This document shows positions 34,963 through 47,395 of a stretch of DNA of 64,000 nucleotides, piece after piece. Origin of the DNA: Streptomyces sp. TRM49041 (GTDB taxonomy: Bacteria; Actinomycetota; Actinomycetes; Streptomycetales; Streptomycetaceae); assembly GCF_008271805.1 (NCBI RefSeq), contig NZ_VSRY01000157.1, forward strand, positions 31,029 to 95,028. The letters are read 5' to 3'. The notes beneath the pieces are model-generated. The model made no database searches, was not told where the DNA came from, and saw only the letters and a list, made by a program, of their open reading frames with translations. The position numbers and the translations under genes were made by a program. The first letter of the stretch is position 1. Each line of letters starts with the position of its first letter.

Positions 34963-35982
34963 TCATCGGACGCGGGCCGCCGCCCGGTCCCGCATCGCCT
35001 CCGCGATGGCCCGCACGTCGGCCAGTGCCGCCTCGGGTCCCTCGGTCAGCAGGACCCCCGCACAGCTCAGCGCGATCTCCGTCGCCCCCGCCTCACCGTA
35101 ACCGGTCAGCTGGTCCGCCACCTCGTCAGGTGTGCCGTACGCGAAGACCCCGCCGTCGACCAGCGCGCCCGCCCCGGCCCACGGATCGGCGGCGTCCACG
35201 TCGAGCCCGGCCGAACGCAGCATGGCCGCGTAGTGCTCGCCGCCCAGGTGCAGTTCATGCGCCGCGAACGCCAGCTTCCGGGGGTCCCGGCCGGGCCTGC
35301 GCACCGCGCACGGCACGATCGACGTCACCCCGGGCACCGCCGCCCGGTCCCGCGACGCGGCGCCCCGCGCGAGGGCGGGCACGATCTGCTCCCTCAGATG
35401 GGCGGCCGGCGTCAGCAGGGTGATCGCCACATCGGCGACCCGCCCCGCCGTGTACGCCATACGCGGCCGCAGCACGCCCACGCCGAGCGACACCGGCGGG
35501 TGCGGCACCTGGAGCAGGCCCTCGTCCAGCCGTACGTACCGCCCCTGGAAGTCCACCACCTCACCGTCCAGCAGCCCCCGCATGACGGTCAGGTACTCGG
35601 CGACCGCCGTACGCGGGCTCTCGTACGGCGCCCCGCGCAGCGCCGTCACGAACTGCGGGTCCCCGGTGCCGAACCCGGCGACCACCCCGGTGCCGGTCAG
35701 CAGGGCCAGCGACCTGGCCTGGACGGCCGCGTCCAGCGGGTGGCGCAGGGCGGTCAGGGCGACGCTCGTCCCGACGGGCACCCGGATGCCGCGCCCGGCG
35801 AGGTGGGCGAACGCCTGGTGGGTGTCGACGAGCACCGACTGGCCCATGTAGAGCCGCTCCAGGGACAGGTCCCGGACGGCCTCGCCGAAGGCGGCGAGGT
35901 GGTCGAGGTCGTACGCCATGAGCGGGTACATGAGCGAGACCGGAGGGGTCGGGGTGGGGGTCGGGGTGGCGGTCGTGGTCAT
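34963..35982 (-). CDS. LLM-class flavin/F420-dependent oxidoreductase of the lanthipeptide operon
   Basis: A 339-aa luciferase-like TIM barrel: YPLMAYDLDHLAAFGEAVRD, GIRVPVGTSVALTALRHP, GFGTGDPQFV, YLTVMRGLLDGEVVDFQGRY and the C-terminal YGTPDEVADQLTGYGEAGATE. The ATG overlaps the ABC transporter stop (ATGA), so it is translated with the lanthipeptide genes. LLM enzymes in actinobacterial lanthipeptide clusters have been proposed or shown to reduce dehydroamino acids to D-amino acids (LanJ type). That role is inferred here. F420 versus FMN cannot be settled by eye. Confidence 0.85.
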   Translation of the reverse strand: MTTTATPTPTPTPPVSLMYPLMAYDLDHLAAFGEAVRDLSLERLYMGQSVLVDTHQAFAHLAGRGIRVPVGTSVALTALRHPLDAAVQARSLALLTGTGVVAGFGTGDPQFVTALRGAPYESPRTAVAEYLTVMRGLLDGEVVDFQGRYVRLDEGLLQVPHPPVSLGVGVLRPRMAYTAGRVADVAITLLTPAAHLREQIVPALARGAASRDRAAVPGVTSIVPCAVRRPGRDPRKLAFAAHELHLGGEHYAAMLRSAGLDVDAADPWAGAGALVDGGVFAYGTPDEVADQLTGYGEAGATEIALSCAGVLLTEGPEAALADVRAIAEAMRDRAAARVR

Positions 35983-37884
35983 GAGGAGGCCTCCACGGGT
36001 TCGAGGTCCGGGACGGAGCCGGCGCCGGAGCCGGCGCCGCGGCCGGGACCGGGCCCGGGCAGGTAGGCGTCGGCCTGGAGCCGGAAGAGATGGGCGTACG
36101 TTCCGCCGAGGTCGAGCAGCTCCTCGTGGGTCCCCTCCTCGATGAGCGAACCCCCCTCCACCACCAGGATCTTGTCGGCGATGCGGACCGTGGAGAAGCG
36201 GTGGGAGACGACCAGCGACGTGGCCTGGGAGCAGATCGTGCGCAGCCGGCCGAAGATGTCGGCCTCCGCCTCGGGGTCGATCGCGGCGGTCGGCTCGTCG
36301 AGGATCGCGATCGGCGCGTCCCGCAGGAAGGCCCGCGCCAGGGCGATCTTCTGCCACTGGCCGCCCGACAGCTGGTGTCCGCCCTCGAAGTGCCGCCCCA
36401 GCGTGGTGTCGTACGTGTCGCCGAGCCGCTCGACGAACTCGGCGGCGCCGCTGGAGCGGGCGGCCGCGCGGATGCGGGCGGTGTCGTCGAGGTGTTCGAC
36501 GCGGCCGAAGCCGATGTTGTGCCGGACGGGCATCTCGTAGCGGATGAAGTCCTGGAAGACGACGCCGATGTTCCGCTGGAGGTCGGTGGTGTCGTACTCC
36601 TCGATGGGCACGCCGTCGATGAGGATGCGGCCGCTGGTGGGCTCGTACAGTCGGGAGAGCAGCTTGACGACGGTGCTCTTGCCCGCGCCGTTCGCGCCGA
36701 CGATCGCGCAGCAGGTGTTCGCGGGGATGAAGCAGCTGAAGCGGTCCAGGGCGGTGGTCTCGGTGCCCGGGTAGCGGAAGGTGACGTCCTGGAACTCGAT
36801 GCCGTGGGAGAGCCGCCGCGGGAAGGGCCTGGACCCGCCCGTGATGTCGCCCTCGGGCAACGACAGGTAGTCGAAGAGGTTCCCGGTGAACAGCGTGTTC
36901 TGGTACAGGGTGGCCACGCCGAGCAGCAGCCCGGAGGCCGCCGCGTGCACGGCGCCCAGCGCCTGGAGGTAGCCGGCCAGCTCGCCGAGCCGCCCGGTGG
37001 AGGTGGTGGAGTGCAGTGCGAAGACCAGGGCCCCCGCCGAGCAGACGACACTCACCAGGCCGAGCGCCGCCGACCAGCCGTGGCGGCGCCGTGCCAGCGC
37101 CCGGTCGACGCGGAAGAACTCCTGCACGAGGGCGCGGTAGCGGTCCACGAAGTACGGGCCGAGCTGGTACAGCTTCACCTCCTTGTAGGAGGAGTCCGTC
37201 GTCGTCAGGTCCTGGTAGTAGAAGGCGCGGCGGCGGTCCTGGGCGCGGTTGTACTCGATCGCGTAACCCTGCTTGCTGAACACGATGTGCGCGGCGAGCG
37301 CGGGCAGCGGCGCCAGCAGGATGGCGAGCGCGATCCAGGCGTTCCAGGAGAACAGCACCGAACTGACCATCACCAGCGACGCCAGCGAGGTGAGCGTACG
37401 CAGCATCTCCTCGAAGACCTCGAACGCCGTGCCGCCGCCGCTCTCCCGCAGCGCCCGCTGGAGCCGGTCGTACGACTCGGGGTCCTCATAGGCGCTGAGG
37501 TCCATACGGGTGCCCTTGACCATCACCCGCTCGCCGATCTTGGCGGAGAACTCCAGCTGGAGCAGGGAGTTCAGATACTGCGAGACCGACGACAGGATGT
37601 GCTCCGCCACGGCCAGCGCGACCAGTCCGGTCGCCGCCCGGGCGAGCCGGTCCATGGCGTCCGGTACACCCATGACGGCGTCGGCGACGGCCTGCACGGC
37701 GTCGGCGGTCAGCCAGATCCCGGCGGCCGGCACGGCGGCGGTGAGCAGCGTGACCACCGCGAGCACGGAGACCCGCAGGGGGCTGAGGCCCCAGAAGCTC
37801 CGCAGGACCAGCCACCAGTAGCGCAGGTCGCGGGAGAGCCGACGGTGTTCCTCGGGTACGGCCCCGGTGTCCTCGATCGTCTCG

Positions 37885-37895
<11 letters not shown>
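35979..37895 (-). CDS. ABC exporter (fused membrane and ATPase), LanT-like
   Basis: A 638-aa half transporter with six membrane segments in residues about 30-330. The nucleotide-binding domain has Walker A GANGAGKST near 400, signature LSGGQWQK near 510 and Walker B IAILDEPTAAIDPE. There is no N-terminal C39 peptidase, so it would export the peptide without cleaving a leader, like NisT. It starts 11 bases before the lanB stop and overlaps the LLM gene, placing it firmly in the operon. A role in immunity instead of export is possible. Confidence 0.88.
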
Positions 37896-41099
<3,204 letters not shown>

Positions 41100-41103
<4 letters not shown>

Positions 41104-42323
41104 TGGAGGAAGAGCGCCTTCCACCAGCTGGGCCGGTGGCCGGTGGCGAGGGCGCGGAGGGTGAGGGCGACACCGGCGGCGCCGGTGAGGAGCCCGGGGT
41201 TGTCGACGATGTGCCCGGTGGTCTCGTGGTCGCGGTAGACGAGGGGCAGGCCGGGGTCGGCGGCGTCGATCAGCCGCTCGGCGAGCCGGGGCAGGGCTCG
41301 GGCGGCCCCCACGCTGCCCCGCGAGGCGAACTCGTGAGCCAGGGCGACGAGTCCCGCGAGCCCGTGGCACACGGTGGGCGAGCGCGGCAGGTCCCCGTCG
41401 GCCACCCGGTCGAGCAGCCCGTCAAGCGCGGCGAACGCCCGCGCCTCCAGGCCCCGGTCGCCGGTCGCGGTGGCCACGGCCAGCAGCCCGGCGGCGACGC
41501 CCCCCGTCCCGTGGCACCAGGCGGGCACGGCCTCGTGGGCGTCCGCCGGTACGGACCGGGGCCACTGGAGCCGGCGCCCTCCGCCGCCGACCTCCAGCAG
41601 CCACGCGACCAGCTCGTCCATGACGAGCCGCTGCCCGGGCAGCCGGTGGCCGTGCCGCCAGGCCGCGGCGAGGGCGGCGGCGATCCCGGCGGCGCCGTGG
41701 GACATCCCGGTGTCGAGGGATCCCCGCACCGCCCACCGCTGGTCGTGGCCGACCCACAGGAGGTACTGGAGACACCGCTCCCGAGCCCGCTCGGCGAGAG
41801 GCGCTCCGGGCTGGACGGAACACAGCTGGCCGAGAACCCCGGCGGCCCCGTAGACGAGGTCGTAGTCGTGATCGGAGACGGCGCCGACACGGCGGGGCGG
41901 GTCGATGTCGAGAACCTGCCGGCAGAGCTTCTCGTGCAGCCTGGCGAGGCTGGGAAGAAATCGAGCTTCGTCCAGTGAGGCATCCCGCAGAACGAATGCG
42001 AGCCCGGCGGTCCCGTCGAAAAGCCCGGGATGGTCGAGCGGATTCTCCAGGGTGGCGGAGAACGCGGCACGCACGAAGGAGAAACCCCGCTCGAAAGACC
42101 GCTCCCGCTCTTCCGCACGCTTCGCGGTGCGTGCGGCATGCAGATGGAGGAGGGCGAGCCCGGCGTGCCCCTCGCTGAGGGAGGCGCCGGCCCAGAAGGA
42201 CATGTCGGTCTGCCGGGCGGCGAGCGCGGCGTGCGCGTCGGCGCGCGCGGGCGTGTCCAGCCGCTCCCGGATGAGCCCGGCGACTTCGTCCGCCCGCTGG
42301 GCGAGGTGTGGTGCGAGGTGCAT
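41100..42323 (-). CDS. lanC: Lanthionine cyclase LanC
   Basis: A 407-aa alpha-toroid cyclase. Zinc ligands are visible as WCHGTGG (Cys270) and VCHGLAG (Cys319-His320); GMSHGAAGIAAAL and LFDGTAGLAFVL are further LanC repeats. It catalyses addition of Cys thiols to Dha/Dhb, forming (methyl)lanthionine rings. It is the first modification gene after lanA and is coupled to lanB by a GTGA overlap. Length is typical for the family. The symbol is generic. Confidence 0.95.
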
Positions 42324-42341
42324 GAACGGACTCTCCGGAGG

Positions 42342-42373
42342 GTGGGCCCCCCGGCTCGCGCCGGAGGGCCCAC
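42342..42373 (-). terminator. Attenuator hairpin between lanA and lanC
   Basis: A 13-bp stem with one mismatch (GTGGGCCCCCCGG / CCGGAGGGCCCAC) and a 6-base loop lies 31 bases past the lanA stop and 18 before the lanC start. No T-tract follows, so partial read-through is likely. This would give more precursor than enzyme mRNA, as in other lan operons. Confidence 0.7.
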
Positions 42374-42404
42374 CGCTGTGATCAGACGCGATCGGCGGGT
42401 GTGG

Positions 42405-42587
42405 TCAGCACTTGCCGTTCGTACGGACGGCGGCGCAGGCGGCCGTCATCTTGATCGTCTGCCGGATGGTCTGCTTGACGACCCACTTGCTGGCGACGCG
42501 CGAGGCGACGCTGGCAACCGGGGAGAGCGACGTCTCGGCCGGGTCGGCGGAAACGGTCACGCGAGCGTCAAGGTTGAACTCGTCCAT
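42405..42587 (-). CDS. lanA: Class I lanthipeptide precursor peptide LanA
   Basis: A 60-aa peptide starting MDEFNLDARVTVSADP. FNLD (residues 4-7) is the F(N/D)LD box that LanB and LanC recognise in class I leaders. The C-terminal part ends KMTAACAAVRTNGKC, with Cys51 and Cys60 as the only cysteines. Thr48-Cys51 and Thr56-Cys60 have ring-sized spacing. Ser33, Thr40 and Thr44 could remain as dehydrated or reduced residues. Leader cleavage is unclear; after Arg30 (VASVASR) is one option. AAAGG lies 11 bases before the ATG; a GTG at 42599 would add four residues. The core is not one I recognise. Confidence 0.88.
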   Translation of the reverse strand: MDEFNLDARVTVSADPAETSLSPVASVASRVASKWVVKQTIRQTIKMTAACAAVRTNGKC

Positions 42588-42629
42588 CAGAAACTGCACC
42601 TTTCATTCCACGAAAGGCCGCCCCCCGTA

Positions 42630-42651
42630 CGGAACGCCGGAAGGCGTTCCG
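42630..42651. promoter_or_regulatory. Inverted repeat upstream of lanA
   Basis: A perfect 9-bp palindrome (CGGAACGCC, 4-base loop GGAA, GGCGTTCCG), 43 bases upstream of the lanA start. AT-richer sequence at 42664-42678 just upstream could contain the -10 region. The repeat may be a binding site for the pathway regulator or an mRNA hairpin in the leader. Confidence 0.45.
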
Positions 42652-42758
42652 GTGGCGGCCCGGAAATGAAATTACCGACCGGCTGTGCGCGCTGGAACCC
42701 GCCGTTCTTCCCCTTCCACCCCGCCGGTCGGCGGGGGCGGAACACCCGACCGACCGGG

Positions 42759-42828
42759 CCCGTACCGGCCGTACCGGCCGTACCCGTACCGACCGGGCCC
42801 GTACCGGCCGTACCCGTACCGGCCGTGG
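42759..42828. repeat. CCGTACCGG tandem repeats
   Basis: Seven or eight degenerate copies of CCGTACCGGCCGTACC, each partly palindromic, directly after the stop of the LURP-one-like gene. Possibly its terminator. Confidence 0.6.
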
Positions 42829-43413
42829 TCACCGCCCCTGCAACGCGTCCAGCCCGACGGCCATGCAGAGTGCCAGGCTCCGGTCGAGCCCCGGGTCCTG
42901 GACGCGTATGACGTACCGGTCCCGGATGCCCCACTTCCGCTCGACGGAGAGGACGGGCTCGCCGTCCCGGACGAAGTCGAAGTGGTAGACGAACGGCACC
43001 GGCGGCACAGGGATGATCGGCACGACCGCGTCGACCAGCTCCCACCCCCGCCGCGCGAGCGCCACACTGATCCGCCGCTCCTTGCCGATGGCGGCGGGCC
43101 GGTCTCCCTGCGTCAGATGCCAGGTGGAGCGCAGCAGCGACGCCTTGACGTCCTTGCGGAAGGTCCCGACGGGACGCCCGTCGGGACCCGTCACGTCGTA
43201 GGTGGCCCCGAAGTCGATCACCTGCCGCGCCTTGAACCCACCCAGCACCCGGGCCCGGTCCTCACCGCTCCACAGCGTGAGCTCCTCCTTCAGGGCGAAC
43301 CGCTTCTGCTCGGCGAACGCGACGACCTCACCCCCGTCCGGAGCGGTGACCTCGTACCGGTTGACGAGCGGGGTGATCTTCTGCGTCATGAGGAATTCGC
43401 TGAGCTGCTCCAT
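42829..43413 (-). CDS. LURP-one-related protein
   Basis: A 194-aa beta-rich protein of the tubby-like/LURP-one fold: ITPLVNRYEVTAPDGGEVVAF, VIDFGATYDVTGPDGRPVGTF, then VYHFDFVRDGEPVLSVERKW and YVIRVQDPGLDRSLALCMAVG at the C-terminus. Family function is unknown; a phospholipid or membrane-associated role has been suggested for tubby-like folds. The start (ATG 43413 or an internal ATG at 43389) has no clear SD. It lies upstream of lanA on the same strand, but repeats and the lanA promoter region separate them. Confidence 0.75.
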   Translation of the reverse strand: MEQLSEFLMTQKITPLVNRYEVTAPDGGEVVAFAEQKRFALKEELTLWSGEDRARVLGGFKARQVIDFGATYDVTGPDGRPVGTFRKDVKASLLRSTWHLTQGDRPAAIGKERRISVALARRGWELVDAVVPIIPVPPVPFVYHFDFVRDGEPVLSVERKWGIRDRYVIRVQDPGLDRSLALCMAVGLDALQGR

Positions 43414-43502
43414 AGAGGGAACAGTAGGCAGCGGGAAACGGGCCGCTCGTACGCCTGAAGGGGGATCGCACCCCCCGCCGACCGGAGGGGCGGCGGCCAC
43501 CG

Positions 43503-43958
43503 CTACCCGTACATCCGCCGCATCGCGAAGTCGACCATCTCCTCGACGGCCTTCGCGTCGAAGACGATCCGGTGTTCGCCCTCCATGTCGAGGACGAAGC
43601 CGTAGCCGGTCGGGAGGAGGTCGAGGACCTCGGCGCCGGTGATCACGAAGTACTTGGACTCCTTGCCGGCGTAGCGGCGAAGCTGCTTCAGCGACGTGAA
43701 CATCGGGATGACGGGCTGCTGCGTGTTGTGCAGCGCCAGAAACCCGGGGTTGTCGCCGCGCGGACAGTAGACCTTGGACGTGGCGAAGATCTGCTGGAAG
43801 TCCTCGGCGGACAGCGACCCGGTGGTGAAGGCCCGCACGGCGTCCGCCAGCGAGGGCGGGGACGGCTCCGGATACAGCGGCGGCTGCTGCGCGTACCCCT
43901 GCTGGGGCGGCGGGGCGTACTGCTGCTGGGCCCCCGGGTTCTGCTCGTAGCCGTACAT
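43503..43958 (-). CDS. SseB-family protein
   Basis: A 151-aa protein with a Gln/Pro/Tyr-rich disordered N-terminus (NPGAQQQYAPPPQQGYAQQP) of about 35 residues. An SseB-type domain follows: FQQIFATSKVYCPRGDN, IPMFTSLKQLRRYAG and VLDLLPTGYGFVLDMEGEHR. In Streptomyces these are small cytoplasmic proteins of unknown role, often linked to Esx/type VII loci. None is visible here. It sits 89 bp from the LURP-one-like gene on the same strand. Confidence 0.8.
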   Translation of the reverse strand: MYGYEQNPGAQQQYAPPPQQGYAQQPPLYPEPSPPSLADAVRAFTTGSLSAEDFQQIFATSKVYCPRGDNPGFLALHNTQQPVIPMFTSLKQLRRYAGKESKYFVITGAEVLDLLPTGYGFVLDMEGEHRIVFDAKAVEEMVDFAMRRMYG

Positions 43959-44247
43959 ATACGCAAGGGTACTGAGTGCGGGCCGCCGCCGTGCCGCACA
44001 CCCGGGGAACGGACGTCGCCCGGCGCGACCGTGACGCGGCCCGCCGCCGTTCCACCGCCGTGGAGAGCCCCGCACGCTGAACGGTGTCGCGAGGTCGCCC
44101 TTCTGGCGCACAGTCGCCAATCGGTGAATACGAGGTCGAACTACACGCACACCCACCTAGCCTGAGAACTGTCCGCACACAAACAGGCATGGTGTGTTAC
44201 GAGTTCGGTTCGCCGGTCTCGGTTCGATCGTTTTGGAGGGCAGCACC

Positions 44248-45924
44248 ATGAGTTCACGCCGCAGCTTCCTGGGCATAGCCGGAGCAGCCGCCGCCACCTC
44301 GACGTCCCTGCTGGAGATCATGACCGGAGCCGTGCCGGCCACGGCCGCCCCGGCCACGGACGGCCTGTTCCGCCCGGTCGGGAAGGCGGCCAACGGCAAG
44401 ACAGTGGCGGTCCTGGGCGCCGGCCCCGCCGGCCTCGCGGCCGCGCTCAGGTTCCTGGAAGCGGGGTACGAGGTCACCGTCCTGGAGGCCACCGGCCGCG
44501 TCGGCGGACGCACCCTCACCGCGCGCCCCGGCGACGAGATCTCCGAGAAGTGGGCGGACGGCTCCGTCCACACCCAGAAGTGCAAGTTCAGCAGCGGCCT
44601 CTACCTCAACCTCGGGGCCGGGCGCATCCCGTACCACCACCGGCGGCTGCTCAAGCTCTGCCAGAAACTCAAAGTCCCCCTGGAGCCGTACATCCACACC
44701 ACCACGGCCAACCTGTACCAGTCCGACGGGGCCTGGCACGGCGCGCCCAAGCACAACCGCCGCATCGCCAACGACACCCGCGGCTACCTCGCCGAGTACC
44801 TGGCCCGCGTCGTCCAGAAGCCCCCGGTGGACGACGGCCTGACGGCGGATCAGCGGACGCGGCTGGTGGAGCTGCTCGTCCAGTTCGGCAGGCTCGACGA
44901 GATCGACAAGACGTACTCGGGCTCCACCCGGTCCGGCCTGGCCAAGCGGCCGACCGTGATGCAGATGGAGGAGCCGGCCGACCCGCTCCGGCTCGCCGAC
45001 CTGCTGGCCGCGCGCTTCTGGAAACACGGCTTCTACCAGGACTCCGACTTCCACTGGCACACCACGCTGTTCCAGCCCGTCGGCGGCATGGACACCATCT
45101 GGCGCATGCTGGCCGCCGCGCTGCCCGCCGGCACGCTCACGCTCAACGCACCCGTCACCGGCATCAAGCTGGACGGCGACCGCGTGCGCGTCAGCTGGAC
45201 GGCGAGCGGCACGAGCAGGTCCGAGTCGTTCGACTACTGCCTCAGCAACATCCCGGTGCCGGTCCTCAGGACCGGCGTCGCCCTCGAAGGCTTCGGCACC
45301 GACTACAAGACGGCCGTCGGCAAAGCCCCCTTCGCCCCCGCGTGCAAGGTCGGCTGGCAGGCCAACCACCGCTTCTGGGAGTCCGACAAGTACGAGATCT
45401 ACGGCGGCATCAGCCGCGTCGACCACGAGATCGAGCAGATCTGGTACCCGTCCAACGACTACTTCTCGGCGGCCGACAAGGGCACGCTGACCGGCGCGTA
45501 CTGCTCCTACGACAACGCCAAGGCGCTCGGCGACCGCATGCACGCGGAGCGGCTGCGCGTCGCCCGCGCCGGCGCGACGAAGCTCCACGACGAGTTCGCC
45601 AGCAACGCCGTCGTCCCAGACGCCCTGGGCATGTCCATCGCCTGGCACAAGATGCCGTACATGCTGGGCGCCTGGGCCGACTGGAAGCCGACCGACCCCG
45701 ACCACAAGAGCTGGTACTCGACCCTGATCTACCCGCAGGGCGACGCGAACCAGTTCCTGATGATCGGCGACCAGGTCTCCGCCCTGCCCGGCTGGCAGGA
45801 GGGCGCGCTGATGTCGGCGGAGTGGGCGTACGAGTGGATCGCGGGCGTCCGGCCCCTGGCCAAGCGCCCCGTACAGCGCGTCCCGGACGCCCGGGAACTC
45901 ACGACGGGCGAGGCGGCGGCCTGA
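44248..45924 (+). CDS. Tat-exported flavin monoamine/L-amino-acid oxidase
   Basis: A 558-aa protein with a Tat signal (SSRRSFLGIAGAAAA), then the FAD-binding motif VAVLGAGPAGLAAALRFLEAG near residue 55 and the GG-doublet VGGRTLT. The C-terminal FAD closure is LMIGDQVSALPGWQEGALMSAEWA near residue 515. It oxidatively deaminates an amine or L-amino acid outside the cell with hydrogen peroxide release. GGAGG 8 bases upstream fixes the ATG. The 289-bp region before it has no other gene. Confidence 0.9.
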   Translation: MSSRRSFLGIAGAAAATSTSLLEIMTGAVPATAAPATDGLFRPVGKAANGKTVAVLGAGPAGLAAALRFLEAGYEVTVLEATGRVGGRTLTARPGDEISEKWADGSVHTQKCKFSSGLYLNLGAGRIPYHHRRLLKLCQKLKVPLEPYIHTTTANLYQSDGAWHGAPKHNRRIANDTRGYLAEYLARVVQKPPVDDGLTADQRTRLVELLVQFGRLDEIDKTYSGSTRSGLAKRPTVMQMEEPADPLRLADLLAARFWKHGFYQDSDFHWHTTLFQPVGGMDTIWRMLAAALPAGTLTLNAPVTGIKLDGDRVRVSWTASGTSRSESFDYCLSNIPVPVLRTGVALEGFGTDYKTAVGKAPFAPACKVGWQANHRFWESDKYEIYGGISRVDHEIEQIWYPSNDYFSAADKGTLTGAYCSYDNAKALGDRMHAERLRVARAGATKLHDEFASNAVVPDALGMSIAWHKMPYMLGAWADWKPTDPDHKSWYSTLIYPQGDANQFLMIGDQVSALPGWQEGALMSAEWAYEWIAGVRPLAKRPVQRVPDARELTTGEAAA

Positions 45925-46033
45925 CCGGAGGCCGCCCACCACGGCCATGTGCTCTGCGGGGAGCGAGCGCCCCGCGGAGCACACGAGGACCGGCCTGCCC
46001 TTCGGCCCGACCGGAGGGCGGCGCCTGACATGA

Positions 46034-46070
46034 CGAAAGGGCCTCCGCTCGGAAGCGGAGGCCCCTTTCG
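46034..46070. terminator. Bidirectional terminator
   Basis: A 16-bp stem with one bulged C (CGAAAGGGCCTCCGCT / AGCGGAGGCCCCTTTCG) between the convergent amine oxidase and I36/FG-GAP genes. A/T-rich stem ends serve both directions. Confidence 0.85.
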
Positions 46071-46076
46071 CCGGGA

Positions 46077-47291
46077 TCAGAAGAAGCCGTTCAAGCCGTG
46101 CCAGTCGTCGCCCACCACCACGCCCGGATAGAGCGTGCCGGTACCCCGGCCCTCGTACACGAGCAGGCAGCCGACGCCCCGGCACCCTTCACCGACGTAG
46201 CTGCTGGTGGTCGTGGTGACGAGGTCGGCACGGCCGTCGCCGGTGACGTCGCCCAGGCCCAGGAGGGTGTCCATGACGTTCCAGCCGCCGCGGCCGATGA
46301 GTTCGCGCGGCCCGAGGTACCCGCTCCGGCCCGGGTACAGCCACAGCCTCCCGGTGGACTTCTCGCGGGCGATCAGGTCGGCGCGGCCGTCGCTGTTCAG
46401 GTCGCCGATGCCGACGAGCGCGTTCATGGCGTTCCAGCCGCCGTTGCCGATCAGCTTGCGGGCGCCCAGGTAGCCGGTGCCGGTCCCCGGGTACAGCCAG
46501 AGCTTGCCGGTGGCGCGCTCGACGGCGAGCAGGTCGGAGCGGCCGTCGCCGGTCAGGTCGCCGTAGGCGGTCAGGCTGCTCATGGCGTTCCAGCCGCCGC
46601 GGCCGATGAGCCGCGGGGTGGTGAGGCCGCCCGTCCCGGCCCCCGGGTAGAGCCACAGCTCGCCGGTGGACGCCTTACGGGCGATCACGTCCTCGCGACC
46701 GTCCCCGGTGAAGTCGCCGTGCCGGACGAGGGCGTTCATGGCGTTCCAGCCGCCGCGGCCCACAAGCTGCCCGGTGTTGTCCCCGGGCAGGAACCACAGC
46801 CGTCCCGCCTTGTCCCGGACGAGGACGTCGGCCCGGAGGTCCGCGTTCAGGTCCCCGAAGCCCGCCGCCTCGGGCGCGGTCGGCGCGTACCACCCCGGGT
46901 AGGACGGATACCAGCACTCCCGCTCCGTGGCGACGAAACTCACCGAGCTGGGGTCGCCGTGCGCGTAGCCCCACTCCGTACCCGCGGGGTCGGGAGCCCA
47001 GATGGAGGCGGACGGACCGTAGTCCGGCTCGTCGTGCAGGCAGGCGAACTTGGATGTGCGGTTCACGACCGCCCGGAACGTGTTGTCCCACGCCCCGAGC
47101 GTCGCCACATTGGTTTTCGTCTTGAACATGGTGCCCGTGCCGTCATCGGTCTTCCAGGCACAGAAATAGCCCGCCGGGCAGTCGCTGATCGCGGCCTGCG
47201 CGGGCGCCGCGCCCGCGCCGAGGAGCCCGAGCGAAGTGAGCCCCAGCGTCGTGGCCAGCGTGGCCAGGCGCCGCAGCAGTGGTACGCGCAT
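46077..47291 (-). CDS. Secreted peptidase-inhibitor I36-like domain fused to FG-GAP repeats
   Basis: A 404-aa protein with a signal peptide (LATTLGLTSLGLLGAGAAPAQA). A small Cys-containing domain (DCPAGYFCAWKTDDGTGTMF, residues about 38-105) resembles peptidase inhibitor family I36. Five FG-GAP/VCBS-type repeats follow (FGDLNADLRADVLVRDKAGR and GDFTGDGREDVIARKASTG types), each about 48 residues with calcium-binding DxNxDGxxD loops and a repeated GRGGWNAM connector. It probably binds a surface or substrate and may inhibit proteases. The combination is known in Streptomyces, but no function is established to my knowledge. Confidence 0.82.
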   Translation of the reverse strand: MRVPLLRRLATLATTLGLTSLGLLGAGAAPAQAAISDCPAGYFCAWKTDDGTGTMFKTKTNVATLGAWDNTFRAVVNRTSKFACLHDEPDYGPSASIWAPDPAGTEWGYAHGDPSSVSFVATERECWYPSYPGWYAPTAPEAAGFGDLNADLRADVLVRDKAGRLWFLPGDNTGQLVGRGGWNAMNALVRHGDFTGDGREDVIARKASTGELWLYPGAGTGGLTTPRLIGRGGWNAMSSLTAYGDLTGDGRSDLLAVERATGKLWLYPGTGTGYLGARKLIGNGGWNAMNALVGIGDLNSDGRADLIAREKSTGRLWLYPGRSGYLGPRELIGRGGWNVMDTLLGLGDVTGDGRADLVTTTTSSYVGEGCRGVGCLLVYEGRGTGTLYPGVVVGDDWHGLNGFF

Positions 47292-47395
47292 GTATTCCCT
47301 CCCTCACACGGCGCGGAGAGAGGCTCGACGCGCCGCGGGAGGACACTATCTGGCCGACACGATCCGGCCAGCACGCGGGTCGCCGCCCCGCCGCG

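Noticed and set aside
42759..42828. CCGTACCGG repeats as a replication or partition iteron set
   Set aside because: They are partly palindromic and lie directly behind a stop codon with no rep or par gene nearby; a terminator-like role is simpler.
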